Source: Microcoleus sp. FACHB-672
GTDB lineage: Bacteria > Cyanobacteriota > Cyanobacteriia > Cyanobacteriales > Oscillatoriaceae
Direction: 5' to 3'
Assembly: GCF_014695725.1 (NCBI RefSeq)
Contig: NZ_JACJOU010000026.1
Coordinates: 1-64,000, forward strand
DNA length: 64,000 nt
A program made the position numbers and the translations under genes. Of this stretch, positions 17,257 to 27,594 are shown piece after piece. The notes beneath the pieces were generated by a model. It worked only from the letters and a program-made list of their open reading frames with translations, made no database searches and was not told the origin of the DNA. Each line of letters begins with the position of its first letter. The first letter of the stretch is position 1.

Positions 17257-18177
17257 TTAGAAGTTAAAACCTACCCCGAACTGACCCTCTATATCAACGT
17301 CATCCAGAAATAGGAAGTTCACCATTCCGGTTAAAGTTAAGTCTTCGGTAAACAGGTAATCCGCACCGCCAGTGAGCATGAAATCAAATTCAGTGTCTTC
17401 CTCACTGTCAATGGAAAGGGCAACGCCTGCGCCACCAAAAAAGCCTAACCTATCTGCCGGTTCTCCGGTATCAAGGGTTGGCTGCTTGAACTCGACGGTA
17501 GCCGGCACGCGAAGGTCTAAGATGCCATTGCTAAATGCAACTGAGGGACGCGCAGATACGCTAAACGCTTGCTCTCGAAATGGCAAGTCAAACAGTCTGA
17601 TTTTGCTGAGAACGACTAAGTCCAGGATGTCTTCGTTGTCGCCAATGTTACCGCCAATCCCGATGAAGTTGTTTCCGGGAATTCTTGTCCGTGTTTCAAT
17701 CTGGGCAATGGCATCGGGGGCCTTTTCAGTGAAACCGGCCCGTTGTGTATTCACCGGCGCTGGGTTTAAATCAGCCGCAGCAGTTGAGTACGAACGATCC
17801 AACACGGGTTCAGTTGAGATCCGGTGAGTCGGGATTGTGGATGCCGGCACAGTAACGTTGCCGGTGAACGAGTCAGCCTCAGACACAGGCGCTGGGGCGG
17901 TGTCTGTTAAGACTGTTAAGCTTTCCTCAACTTCTGCTTTTGGCTCAATTGCGCTCTTTTGAGTTCGCGCTTGCTTGTTCTTTAAGGACTCAGATACTTG
18001 CTCCCATCGGCTTGCTGCCGGCTCTTGCAGGGATTCTTCTGCAACCGGCGCTTTAACAGACAGTACCGCCGCGCCACTCCTTTCTGCCGCAGCTGGCAAG
18101 CTGCCAAACATGACGCTTAAGGCGGTGAAAGTTACGATGGAAGACACACGCCTATTAATTATTTGTTTCACGGTCAC
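17257..18177 (-). CDS. Exported protein with outer-membrane beta-barrel-like C-terminus
   Basis: A 306-residue protein. A signal peptide (to about AAAERSG, residue 34) is followed by a disordered Ala/Pro/Ser-rich region to about residue 160. The C-terminal domain of about 145 residues has alternating beta strands (NNFIGIGGNIGDNEDI, LDLVVLSKIRLFDLP, FDFMLTGGADYLFTEDLTLT) and ends GQFGVGFNF. The terminal Phe and the alternating hydrophobic strands suggest an outer-membrane barrel or barrel-derived domain. Not recognised as a named family. It converges with the metalloprotease, with only 74 bp between. A small simple-sequence tract lies in that gap. Confidence 0.7.
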   Translation of the reverse strand: MTVKQIINRRVSSIVTFTALSVMFGSLPAAAERSGAAVLSVKAPVAEESLQEPAASRWEQVSESLKNKQARTQKSAIEPKAEVEESLTVLTDTAPAPVSEADSFTGNVTVPASTIPTHRISTEPVLDRSYSTAAADLNPAPVNTQRAGFTEKAPDAIAQIETRTRIPGNNFIGIGGNIGDNEDILDLVVLSKIRLFDLPFREQAFSVSARPSVAFSNGILDLRVPATVEFKQPTLDTGEPADRLGFFGGAGVALSIDSEEDTEFDFMLTGGADYLFTEDLTLTGMVNFLFLDDVDIEGQFGVGFNF

Positions 18178-18859
18178 TCCTCTTTTCTGATTGATGGCTC
18201 AATTCGATGTTGCGCTGTTTTACATCTAATTGGTATAGCCTTTAGGCTTAATCTATCCCAAGGTAGATTTCTGCCTGTTTGCTAAATCACAATAGCTTAC
18301 TGCTATTTTGAACCAATAATCTGCCACAACTCAAGTAGTTAGGACACTAAAAAAATAAAGGAGGGAGAGAGAAGGAGAGAGGCAGAGGGGGAGAGGGGGA
18401 GAAACAATTATTTAGAGCAATGCAAATTGCTAGCAATCGGTAAAGCGCTAACACATAATTAAGTTTCAGCACTTTACACGGGCTTTAAGTTCTTGCATAA
18501 GGACAGAATTTAATATAAAGTTAGGGATTAGCTTTTAATTAGCAAAATAAACGGTTAACAAATGAGGGTGAGCGCAGGCTGAGGATTGATCGCAAGTACG
18601 AGTTGCCGGCGCTCAGACTGTCGGGACGAGTGCAAGTTTCGCTGACGCCCCTACCCAGATGAATTTAACTGGGAATCAAGATAATTTTGCAGTAGAAAGC
18701 GAGTTCTAGTAGAAACAAAAAAGGTTGAGCTTTTTGCTCAACCCCTAGAAAAAAACTAATTTCTGAAACCGGCAACTTTTCCAGTTATCTGGATGATAGC
18801 CAAGAAAAAATTAAATTCTTTAATGCCTCAGTTGCCGGCTTAGACAGGTAAACCGACAG
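18178..18859. other. 682-bp intergenic region with a purine-rich tract
   Basis: This is the leader of the exported protein and the trailer of the M16 operon. It contains a G/A-only tract at about 18358-18405 (GGAGGGAGAGAGAAGGAGAG and similar), the terminator at 18715-18743, and no supportable gene. Confidence 0.55.
18714..18743 (-). terminator. Intrinsic terminator of the M16 peptidase operon
   Basis: On the minus strand GGTTGAGC-AAAAA-GCTCAACC is a perfect 8-bp stem followed by TTTTTTG, 117 nt after the stop of the downstream M16 gene. Confidence 0.8.
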
Positions 18860-20344
18860 CTAACTCTGTGGTTCGGGAATCGTAATATCAATCCCTGTCA
18901 CCTTCGTCCCATTCCCTAAACTTGTCAGAGACGGTTGAATCGCCTCGGCATTTCCCACCACCAAAGTCACGAGGTTTTCAGGCTTCAGGTAAGTTTGAGC
19001 AACCCGCTGCACATCTGCAATGGTTGTGGCTTCAACAGCCCGCCGGTATTGGAAGATAAAATCTTCTGGGTAGCCATAATACTCGTATCGCATCAGGCGC
19101 GATAGAGTCTGCACAGGATCGGCAAAATTGAAAATAAAGGAATTGAGGGTCGATTCCTTGGCATAAGCCAGTTCTGCGGGAGTCACCGGCTCAGTGCGGA
19201 TGCGCTCAAGTTCGCCCATAATTGCCTTAATGAATGGCACTGTGGCATCAGAGCGAGTTTGACCGGCAGCGACAAACACGCCGGGGTAATCATAACGGGG
19301 ACTCCAAAAGCCATAAACCGTATAAGCCAAACCTTGACGGGAACGAATTTGGTTAAACAGCCGGCCACCAAAGCCATTGAGAACATCGTTGAGCACACTT
19401 AAGGCGGCATAGTCGGGACTGTTGAGCTGCCCCCCTAAGTGGCCCATCTGCACATAACTCTGAGTCAGTTGGGGTTGATCCACCAAAAAGACGCCACCTT
19501 TATTTGCCTGAGACACCGGCGGCAGCGCCGGCACTTGCAGTTGTGGATTAGCCGGCCAATTGCCAAACTGTTTTTCGACCAGCGCTTGCATTTGCTTGGT
19601 GTCAAAATCACCGACAATACCCAAAATCATATTGTTGGGATGGAAATATTGGCGGTGAAACTGAACGAGATCGTCGCGGGTAATTTTATTGATGGTGGCA
19701 TACTCGCTGGTGCGAGCGTAAGGGCTGGTTTGCCCGTAAATTAGTTTTTGGAATTCACGACCGGCAATTTCATCGGGATCGTCGTTGCGCCTTGCAATTC
19801 CGCCCTGGCGTTGTTTTTTCGCCAAATCCAACTTGTCGGGGGCGAACACCGGCTGGCGGATCACCTCCGCGAATAGCCCAAACACTTCATTCAAATCTTC
19901 ACTTAAGGCGCTAAAGCTGGCACTGGCTGTACTGCTATCTACTCCAGTTTCCACAGAAGCCGCCCGTTGCTCTAACAGCCGGTTTAGCTCATCGGGTGTA
20001 TGCTGTGTCGTGCCGCCGATCCGCATTACTTGGCCCATCACTTCCGCCAGACCAACTTTTTCTGCCGGCTCAAAGCGATCGCCGGTGCGAAATAGCGCTG
20101 TACCGCTGACTAGAGGTAGTTCGCGATCCTCCATTAAGAATACAGTCATGCCATTGTTCAGCTCGTAGCGCGTATAATCTGGCACCTGAATTTCTGGCAG
20201 TGGCGGAAACTGCAATTCTGTGTAATGTTTGGCTGCCTGCGCCGTTGCCGGCAAGCGAAACACCATCACGAACAGCATCGCCACCACAAGCAGCCACGCC
20301 CATCTACTAGCCTTTTTGCGCTTCATCAACCCAAAGCCTTGCAT
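18860..20344 (-). CDS. M16 peptidase-like subunit lacking the zinc motif
   Basis: A 494-residue exported protein (signal or anchor helix near residues 15-38) with the two-lobe M16 fold. The position of the zinc-binding HxxEH is occupied by GLAEVMGQ (about 98-105), so the catalytic ligands are lost. The C-terminal lobe keeps the Arg/Tyr motif GGRLFNQIRSRQGLAY of non-catalytic partner subunits. It therefore probably pairs with the active upstream M16 protein, as in known bacterial M16B heterodimers. The start is ATG 20344, preceded by an AGGAGA sequence on the minus strand. An earlier in-frame ATG (20410) would translate a simple-repeat stretch. A terminator lies downstream. Confidence 0.85.
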   Translation of the reverse strand: MQGFGLMKRKKASRWAWLLVVAMLFVMVFRLPATAQAAKHYTELQFPPLPEIQVPDYTRYELNNGMTVFLMEDRELPLVSGTALFRTGDRFEPAEKVGLAEVMGQVMRIGGTTQHTPDELNRLLEQRAASVETGVDSSTASASFSALSEDLNEVFGLFAEVIRQPVFAPDKLDLAKKQRQGGIARRNDDPDEIAGREFQKLIYGQTSPYARTSEYATINKITRDDLVQFHRQYFHPNNMILGIVGDFDTKQMQALVEKQFGNWPANPQLQVPALPPVSQANKGGVFLVDQPQLTQSYVQMGHLGGQLNSPDYAALSVLNDVLNGFGGRLFNQIRSRQGLAYTVYGFWSPRYDYPGVFVAAGQTRSDATVPFIKAIMGELERIRTEPVTPAELAYAKESTLNSFIFNFADPVQTLSRLMRYEYYGYPEDFIFQYRRAVEATTIADVQRVAQTYLKPENLVTLVVGNAEAIQPSLTSLGNGTKVTGIDITIPEPQS

Positions 20345-20374
20345 ACTTAATATTTCTCCTGTTTCCTGATTATT

Positions 20375-20490
20375 TGGGGAATGGGGCATTGGGAATGGGG
20401 AATGGGGCATGGGGCATTGATTGTTAATTCTCCCACTCTCCTACTCTCCCCCTCTCCCACTCTCCACTCACCCACTCAGCACTCAGCACT
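20375..20490. repeat. Simple-sequence spacer between the two M16 genes
   Basis: A tract of GGGGAATGGGGCATTGGGAA-type units (GGGGCAT/GGGAATG) followed by CTCCCACTCTCC-type units. Similar words occur at 17190-17256 and 36778-36808. The tract is unlikely to be coding. It separates the two M16 genes without a terminator. Confidence 0.7.
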
Positions 20491-20497
20491 TAAAATC

Positions 20498-22081
20498 CTA
20501 TTTCGGCAGCAAACGCCCAACGGTGCGGTTTTCAGGCCGGAAGGTGGTTTGGGCGACTCGCTGAATATCTGCCGGCGTGATGGCGGCAATGGCTTCCAGT
20601 TCTTTGAATAGGTTGCGCCACGAGCCGGTTTTAGCCTCATATTCCAACAGCAATTCAGCCATGCCTTCGTTGGAATCGAGTGATCGCAACACGCTAGCAC
20701 GGGCTTGAGTTTTGACGCGATCCAGGTCTTCAGCAGACACCGGCTCGGTTTTCAGTCGCTCGATTTCTTCGCTCAATGCGGCTGCGACTTCGTCTACTGT
20801 GTGATTTGGGGCGGTTAGGGCGTAAAACAACATTAAGTTGGGGTACTTCTCACCGGGAAACCCACTGAAACCTTGCGCGTTTAACGCTAACTGCTTTTCT
20901 TCGACCAGGGACTTATAAAGTCGAGAGGTGCGCCCATCGCTTAGCAAGGAGCCGATCATTTCATAAATGACATGATCCGGGTGATTCATGGCAGGCCGAT
21001 GGTAGCCTTCCAAATACCAAGGTTGAGATTGCAGTTGCAAGGTTACTTCCTGGGTTTGGGTTTGGGCAGGTTCCACAAGCTCAACATCGGGAGGTGCCGG
21101 CATTGCTTTGTAGCGACCAAAATAAACCTGTGCTAGCCGTTGCACTTCGGCTGAATCGACATCCCCCACAATAGCAATCGTGATATTGCTGGGGACGTAG
21201 TAAGTGTTATAAAACTGCTGAACATCCTCGCGCGTCAGGTTTTGGAGGTCTTTCAGGTAGCCGATGACGGGGCGTTTGTAGGGATGTACTTGGTAAGCTT
21301 TATCGAGAAATGCTTCGATCATCTGCCCGATGGGCGAGTTGTCGGTACGCAGACGCCGTTCTTCGATAACGACTTGCTTTTCTTTATAAAATTCCCGAAA
21401 GACGGGGTCGAGAAATCGCTCCGACTCTAGCGACATCCACAGTTCTAGCTTATTGGACGGGAAACTGTAGAAGTAGCGTGTAGCATCTGTGGAAGTTGTG
21501 GCATTGAGTCCGACGCCACCGGCTTGTTCCACAATTTGACCAAGTTCATTTTGCTTGCTAATGCTATTAGCTTGCGCCTCGACTTTCTCAAATTCTGCCT
21601 GAAGTTTTGTGACTTCGGCTTCTTTACCGGCTGCTTTTGCGGCTCGAATCTGCTTCGCTAATTGATCGAGCGTATCAAGCAGTGGCTTTTCCGCTTGGTA
21701 GTTTTGTGTGCCGATGCGGGTTGTGCCTTTAAAGGCTAAATGCTCTAAAAAGTGTGCAACGCCGGTTTTCCCTTCTGGCTCATTGGCACCGCCGACATCA
21801 GCGTAGGTGAGAAAGGAAACCACCGGCGCTTGATGTCTTTCTAGGACAATAAATTTCATCCCGTTATCGAGCGTAAATTCATTCACCCGCTCAATTACGC
21901 GATCTAAATAAGGCTGGATCGATTGAGCCTGTGTGCTAGTTTGCGGGGTACGAGCGAAAGCCGGTGCCGGTGGCATCCCCCACCACAGCAGCACCATTGC
22001 CACAATTATGGCTATAATGCGCTGCCACCCACTCTTGGGTTGCCGGTTGCGAGACGACTCAAATGGATCGATTGGACTCAT
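20498..22081 (-). CDS. M16 family zinc metallopeptidase (active subunit)
   Basis: A 527-residue protein with an N-terminal signal or anchor helix (IIAIIVAMVLLWWGMPPAPAF, about residues 22-43). It is an M16 peptidase with an intact inverted zinc motif HFLEH (110-114) and the downstream Glu in VVIEERRLR. The family (insulinase/processing-peptidase type) degrades peptides in a clamshell chamber. Its partner lies directly downstream and lacks these residues, so they probably form an alpha/beta pair in the periplasm or at the membrane. A Lys/Glu-rich insertion around residues 120-175 is longer than usual. The start ATG is at 22081, and a GTG at 22096 is an alternative. A TetR gene is divergent. 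Confidence 0.9.
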   Translation of the reverse strand: MSPIDPFESSRNRQPKSGWQRIIAIIVAMVLLWWGMPPAPAFARTPQTSTQAQSIQPYLDRVIERVNEFTLDNGMKFIVLERHQAPVVSFLTYADVGGANEPEGKTGVAHFLEHLAFKGTTRIGTQNYQAEKPLLDTLDQLAKQIRAAKAAGKEAEVTKLQAEFEKVEAQANSISKQNELGQIVEQAGGVGLNATTSTDATRYFYSFPSNKLELWMSLESERFLDPVFREFYKEKQVVIEERRLRTDNSPIGQMIEAFLDKAYQVHPYKRPVIGYLKDLQNLTREDVQQFYNTYYVPSNITIAIVGDVDSAEVQRLAQVYFGRYKAMPAPPDVELVEPAQTQTQEVTLQLQSQPWYLEGYHRPAMNHPDHVIYEMIGSLLSDGRTSRLYKSLVEEKQLALNAQGFSGFPGEKYPNLMLFYALTAPNHTVDEVAAALSEEIERLKTEPVSAEDLDRVKTQARASVLRSLDSNEGMAELLLEYEAKTGSWRNLFKELEAIAAITPADIQRVAQTTFRPENRTVGRLLPK

Positions 22082-22250
22082 AGAATACAAATTCACACGC
22101 TGCTATTCTTAGGATAAGGAATTTCAGATGGCCTGGTTTATTTAAAAAATAGCCTTCAAGCTTAACGAACTATGAAAGTTTTGGCTATTCACGAGCTAAG
22201 CATAGGAGAATAACGCTACAGATACTCAGTCTCTCTATTAATAGATTTTT

Positions 22251-22868
22251 ATGCGCTTGTTTAACCGGCAACCTCCGTCCGAAGCTCAAACGCGCACCCG
22301 CATCTTGCAATCAGCGCAGCGGTTGTTCGCTAATAAAGGTTACGAGGGCACCACAACCCGCGATTTGGCTGCTGACGCGGGGGTGGCTGAAGGCACCTTA
22401 TTTCGCCATTTTTCTAATAAAAAAGCGATTTTGGTAGAAGTTGCCACTCAGGGATGGGTAGATATTCTTACTGATTTGCTCACGGAATTGAGCGAAATGG
22501 GCAGTTATAAAGCCGTAGGACAGGTGATGCGCCGGCGAATGTTGCATCTGCGAGATAATGCGGACATGATGCGGGTGTGTTTTCTGGAGGCTCAGTTTCA
22601 TCCAGATTTACGGGAGCGCATTCAAGCAGAAGTGATTGGTAAAATGACGGACGTTGCAGAAGCGTTTTTTCAAACTGCAATGGATCGGGGTGTTTACCGG
22701 CAGAGTAATCCCCGGATTGTCGCACAAGTTTTTCTGGGAATGTTTGCCGTTGCAGGATTTAGTCAAAGTACGCTCCTAGAGGAAGATGCTTCTCCTCAAG
22801 CTTTGTTAGAGATGGCAGAAGTTTTGGCTGATATTTTCCTCAATGGTGTTTTAAATAAGGGTGAATAG
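22251..22868 (+). CDS. TetR family transcriptional regulator
   Basis: A 205-residue protein. An N-terminal TetR DNA-binding domain is followed by a helical ligand domain. The DNA-binding residues include TRTRILQSAQRLFANKGYEG then TTTRDLAADAGVAEGTLFRH, a classic TetR helix-turn-helix with the LFRHF end. The ligand is unknown. It is divergent from the M16 peptidase operon with 169 bp between, so it may regulate itself and that operon. I see no obvious strong palindrome to confirm this. Confidence 0.9.
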   Translation: MRLFNRQPPSEAQTRTRILQSAQRLFANKGYEGTTTRDLAADAGVAEGTLFRHFSNKKAILVEVATQGWVDILTDLLTELSEMGSYKAVGQVMRRRMLHLRDNADMMRVCFLEAQFHPDLRERIQAEVIGKMTDVAEAFFQTAMDRGVYRQSNPRIVAQVFLGMFAVAGFSQSTLLEEDASPQALLEMAEVLADIFLNGVLNKGE

Positions 22869-23043
22869 CGGCACTAAGGTTAGGGGTTAGGGTGCCGGTT
22901 AAATTTTCTCTGGCGGTATTTATAAAAGCCACAAAGTAGAGTCAGGCAAATGCCGCGATGACGTAAGTCTAGACGGCTGAGCTTGCTTCTGTTTAAATAG
23001 ATCCAAATTTGAATAAAAAACCCAAGCTATTTACGGAGGTATT

Positions 23044-26000
23044 ATGGCTACTTTTAGCGTGACAAATATTAATGATACTGGTGCCGGCTCCCTCAGACAG
23101 GCGATTATAGATGCGAATATTACAGCCGGCGCGGATACGATTACGTTTAATATTGCCGGTGCCGGTGTGCAAACGATTCAGCCGGCAACTGCACTGCCAA
23201 CGATTACAGATGCCGTTGTTATTGATGCAACGACGCAACCGGGATATACCGGCACGCCTTTAATTGAAATTAATGGCACGACTGCAGCGGGATTAGATGA
23301 TGGTATCTTGCAAATCACTGCCGGCAACAGTACCGTGCGGGGATTGATTATCAATCGTGCCGGATTTAGTAATGCTGCAATTTTAATCAGTAGCAATGGT
23401 GGCAATGTTATTGAAAATAATTACCTAGGAACGGATGCTGCCGGCACCCTTTCTGGTGGAGATAGTGGTTCAGGAATTTTCATTCAAGATTCTCCCGATA
23501 ACATTATTCGAGCTAACTTAATTTCTGGAAATACCAATACCTCTGCTGTGGGAATTCGTATTTTTGGGACAACGGCTACCAATAACCAAATTCAGGGTAA
23601 TTTAATTGGAACGGATGCTAATGGAACCGCTGATCTAGGGAATGCCGGCAGTGGGATTGTTATCTCTAATGCTTCTAATAATATTATTGGCGGAACGACG
23701 GCGGCAACCCGTAACATTATTTCGGGAAACGATTCTGGCATTCAAATAATCGGCGTAACTGCTACGGGAAATCAAATCCTTGGCAATTATATTGGCACGG
23801 ATATTACGGGCACTATTGCGCTACGAAATGTTTTTAGCGGAATTGGGATCTCCAATGCACCTAATAATATCATTGGCGGAAGTCCGGCGGCTTCTCGGAA
23901 TCTAATTTCTGGCAATGGTTCAAGTGGAATTTATTTGGGAGATGGCAGCACCGGCACTCAAATTATTGGCAACTATATTGGCACCAATGTTACGGGTGAT
24001 GCTGCTTTAGGAAATGGAGGATTATCGGGGGTAAGAATTGAAACTGCCGATAATGTGATTCAAAACAACTTGGTTGCCGGTAACACCTCCGATGGAATTC
24101 TCATTGGTAATAGCAGCGCCACTAACAACCGCGTTATTGGCAATTTAGTTGGGACAAATGCAAGCGGGACTGCTGCGATTGGTAATGGTGAAGTTGGAGT
24201 TTTTATTGTCCAAGGTGCAGCCAATAATATTATTGGTGGGGTAACTGCGGCTGAGCGTAATATTATTTCAGGTAATAATAGTTGGGGCGTTGGATTTCAG
24301 ACAAATGCCACGAATAATCAACTGCTTGGCAATTTCATTGGCGTTGATATTAATGGCACGGCTGCTTTAGGAAATGGCAGTGATGGAGTCAGCGTATTTT
24401 CTGCACCTAATAATATTATTGGCGGAACTGTTGCGGGTTCTCGCAATATTATTTCAGGGAATGGTGCTTCAGGAATTGAGCTACCCTTGGCATCACCTAA
24501 CACATTAATTGCCGGCAATTATATTGGCACGGATGTCACCGGCACCGTTACGATTGGTAATGAAGACAATGGTATTACTGTAGAGCAGTATGCAATTAAT
24601 ACCACAATTGGAGGAACGACTCCTGAAAGTCGCAATCTTATTTCTGGAAATAAAGGCAATGGGATTTCTTTAGATTCTCGTGATAATCAAGTTTTAGGAA
24701 ATTATGTTGGCACTCAAGCAGATGGCATTAGTGCGCTAGGGAATGCTAACAGAGGTATTCACATTTCTTCTTTAGCGGGAAATAACCTCATTGGCGGCAC
24801 AGCAGCCGGCGCAGGAAATGTGATTGCTTTTAATGGCAATGATGGGGTTTTCATTGGAGGGAGTGTCAATAACGGTATTTTAGGGAATACGTTTTTCTCC
24901 AATGGACAGTTAGGAATCGATCTGAATAGTCCATCGATTAATGATGCCGGCACCACTGCAAATGATGTGGGGGATGCCGACACCGGCAATAATAACTTAC
25001 AGAATTTCCCGGTGATTACTTCGGCTGTTTCTAATGGGAATAATATTACCATTACCGGCTCTCTCAACAGCACAGCGAATACCGCATTTCGAGTTGAGTT
25101 TTTTGCCAATACAGCCTTAGATACTACTACCTTTGGCGAAGGGGAACGATTTCTTGGCTTTGTTAATGTCACAACCGATGCTGCCGGCAATGCCAGTTTT
25201 ACTCAAAGTTTTACCACTGCCATTCCTGCCGGCCAGTTTATCACGGCAACTGCAACCGATCCGAATAATAATACCTCGGAATTTTCCGGTGGCGTTGCTG
25301 TGATTATTCCCAGCCTGACTATTAATGATGTCACCGTAGCTGAGGGAAATGCCGGCACCACGAATGCCACGTTTACGGTTACCTTAAATAGCGCGATTAA
25401 TCAAACAGTAATGGTTGATTATGCGACGGCGAATGATACGGCAATTACGGGTGAAGATTATACGGCAACAACCGGAACGTTAACCTTTACGGCTGGAGAA
25501 ACAACCCAAACAATTACGGTTCCTGTTAATGGCAATACGAGTGATCAATTAGATCGTCGCTTTTTTGTAAATTTATCAAATGCTACCATTGCCACGATTG
25601 CAGATAATCAAGGCATTGGTAATATTACCGATGACGATCCGACTCCGGCAATTTCGATTAATAATGTCACGGTGACAGAAGGAGATGCCGGCACAACGAA
25701 TGCTATTTTTAACGTGGTTTTAAATAGCGCTTCTAGTCAAGTTATTACCCTTAACTATACGACGACGGATGATAGTGCAATTGCCGGCAGCGACTATACC
25801 ACCACATCGGGAACGTTAACCTTTGCTGCCGGAGAAACAATAAAAACGATTATTGTGCCGATTTTGGGTAATACAGAAGATGAATCAGAAGAAAGCTTTT
25901 TTGTCAATCTTTCTAATGCTACCAACGGCATATTCACGACGAATTTAGGGACTGGTACGATTGCTAATGACGATACGCCGATTCCAACACCAACACCGAT

Positions 26001-27561
26001 TCCAACGCCAACACCAACGCCGGTTCCAACACCAACCCCGATTCCAACGCCTACACCAACGCCGGTTCCAACGCCTAGACCAATAATACCAATTCTAGCA
26101 TCTACACCAATACCTATGGCTACACAACCTATTGATCAAGAGTGCAATTGTCCCATAGTCACTATTCCTAACCCGATTACTCTACCGCTCGGTAATACAT
26201 CTGAGACGATTTTTACCGCACCGCAAAGTGGCGATGTGGGGAGTGACACACTCCAGGGAAGCGCGAGTAATGATAGCATTGTCGGCGACAGTGGCAATGA
26301 TTTTGTTTTGGGTGAAGCGGGTAACGATCACTTAATTGGTGGAGACGGAAACGATAGCCTACAAGGCGGTTTGGGAAGTAATGTTCCTGTGGGAAATGAA
26401 CTTGATCGTGACTCGATTGAAGGGAACGCTGGCAATGATTCTTTGTTTGGTAATGAAGGTCAAGATACCATTTTTGGCGGCAACGGTGAGGATCTGATCT
26501 GGGGAGGTAAAGATAACGACTGGTTATGGGGTGAAGACGGTTATGATACCCTCTATGGAAATTTAGGAAACGATTTTATTTTTGGAGGTAAAGGGAATAG
26601 TGATTCTGTCGGAGATATTCTTGAACAGGATTTAATCTATGGTCAAGATGGTAACGATTATCTCAATGGCAATGAAGGCAATGATATTGTTGACGGTGGC
26701 AATGGTAATGACTGGATTCATGGGGGAAAAGATGACGATTTGATCGTGGGTGATCTTGACAATGATACTCTGTTCGGTGACATGGGAAATGATATCTTGC
26801 GTGGCCGAGGTGAGGCATCGGAATTCAATGATCCGGAAGGACGAGATTGGTTATTTGGCGGCAGTGGGGATGATTTTCTCGATGGCTACGAGGGGGATGA
26901 TAGCCTTTTTGGCGGCGAAGGCAATGATACCCTGCGTGGCGAAGCTAGTAACATACCTGGCGCTCCAAATAGTGATCTGCTGATGGGAGAAGCCGGCAAT
27001 GATCTCATATTCGGTGACACCGGAAATGATACGTTGTGTGGGGATGAAGGAGATGATACTTTAGTTGGCAAGAATGACAACAATCTGCTCAACTTATCCC
27101 CACTCACTGAACAAGATGATCTTTGTGGCGGCGCAGGGAATGATTTATTGGTTGCTAATGAGGGAATTGATACGCTGAATGGCGGAGATGGAAATGATTC
27201 TCTCTATGGAGGGAAACATAATGATACTCTCTATGGAAGTACCGGCAATGATTGGTTATCGGGTGATTTAGGGAAGGATTGGATAGCCGGCGGTTCGGGA
27301 AATGATAATTTTGTTTTCTCAGCTACAATTGCCGATCTTGAGACGGCTATTGAGTTTGGTCAAGATATGAGTGGCGATATAATAGCTGATTTTATTCAAG
27401 GTGAGGATAGAATTGCTTTAGCTGCCGGTTTAACGTTTGCTCAACTCACTCTTTCTGCAAGTGGGAATGATACCTTGGTGAAAGTTGGGGATGTGTCATT
27501 AGTAACCATTCAAGGAATCGCCTCAACTGCAATCAGTGCCGGTGATTTTATCTCAATTTAA
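23044..27561 (+). CDS. Giant beta-helix / Calx-beta / RTX calcium-binding surface protein
   Basis: A 1505-residue modular protein. Residues 1-100 hold the SLRQAI-type start of repeat-rich secreted proteins. About 100-640 are repeats of roughly 50-60 residues (NNIIGGT, RNLISGN, NQILGNYIGTD, GTAALGN) forming a likely right-handed beta-helix. Two Calx-beta domains lie at about 756-975 (NDVTVAEGNAGTTNATFTV, repeated). A Thr-Pro linker is at about 978-1013, and RTX nonapeptides (GGxGxDxLx-type) at about 1066-1420 would bind Ca2+. A final domain of about 80 residues probably carries the type I secretion signal. There is no N-terminal signal peptide, which fits type I export. GGAGGT at 23035-23040 supports the ATG. 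Role: probably a cell-surface or extracellular adhesin or structural protein. No transporter genes are adjacent. Confidence 0.88.
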   Translation: MATFSVTNINDTGAGSLRQAIIDANITAGADTITFNIAGAGVQTIQPATALPTITDAVVIDATTQPGYTGTPLIEINGTTAAGLDDGILQITAGNSTVRGLIINRAGFSNAAILISSNGGNVIENNYLGTDAAGTLSGGDSGSGIFIQDSPDNIIRANLISGNTNTSAVGIRIFGTTATNNQIQGNLIGTDANGTADLGNAGSGIVISNASNNIIGGTTAATRNIISGNDSGIQIIGVTATGNQILGNYIGTDITGTIALRNVFSGIGISNAPNNIIGGSPAASRNLISGNGSSGIYLGDGSTGTQIIGNYIGTNVTGDAALGNGGLSGVRIETADNVIQNNLVAGNTSDGILIGNSSATNNRVIGNLVGTNASGTAAIGNGEVGVFIVQGAANNIIGGVTAAERNIISGNNSWGVGFQTNATNNQLLGNFIGVDINGTAALGNGSDGVSVFSAPNNIIGGTVAGSRNIISGNGASGIELPLASPNTLIAGNYIGTDVTGTVTIGNEDNGITVEQYAINTTIGGTTPESRNLISGNKGNGISLDSRDNQVLGNYVGTQADGISALGNANRGIHISSLAGNNLIGGTAAGAGNVIAFNGNDGVFIGGSVNNGILGNTFFSNGQLGIDLNSPSINDAGTTANDVGDADTGNNNLQNFPVITSAVSNGNNITITGSLNSTANTAFRVEFFANTALDTTTFGEGERFLGFVNVTTDAAGNASFTQSFTTAIPAGQFITATATDPNNNTSEFSGGVAVIIPSLTINDVTVAEGNAGTTNATFTVTLNSAINQTVMVDYATANDTAITGEDYTATTGTLTFTAGETTQTITVPVNGNTSDQLDRRFFVNLSNATIATIADNQGIGNITDDDPTPAISINNVTVTEGDAGTTNAIFNVVLNSASSQVITLNYTTTDDSAIAGSDYTTTSGTLTFAAGETIKTIIVPILGNTEDESEESFFVNLSNATNGIFTTNLGTGTIANDDTPIPTPTPIPTPTPTPVPTPTPIPTPTPTPVPTPRPIIPILASTPIPMATQPIDQECNCPIVTIPNPITLPLGNTSETIFTAPQSGDVGSDTLQGSASNDSIVGDSGNDFVLGEAGNDHLIGGDGNDSLQGGLGSNVPVGNELDRDSIEGNAGNDSLFGNEGQDTIFGGNGEDLIWGGKDNDWLWGEDGYDTLYGNLGNDFIFGGKGNSDSVGDILEQDLIYGQDGNDYLNGNEGNDIVDGGNGNDWIHGGKDDDLIVGDLDNDTLFGDMGNDILRGRGEASEFNDPEGRDWLFGGSGDDFLDGYEGDDSLFGGEGNDTLRGEASNIPGAPNSDLLMGEAGNDLIFGDTGNDTLCGDEGDDTLVGKNDNNLLNLSPLTEQDDLCGGAGNDLLVANEGIDTLNGGDGNDSLYGGKHNDTLYGSTGNDWLSGDLGKDWIAGGSGNDNFVFSATIADLETAIEFGQDMSGDIIADFIQGEDRIALAAGLTFAQLTLSASGNDTLVKVGDVSLVTIQGIASTAISAGDFISI

Positions 27562-27594
27562 TTTGTATCAAGTGGGGTGCGTGACTTACGAACC

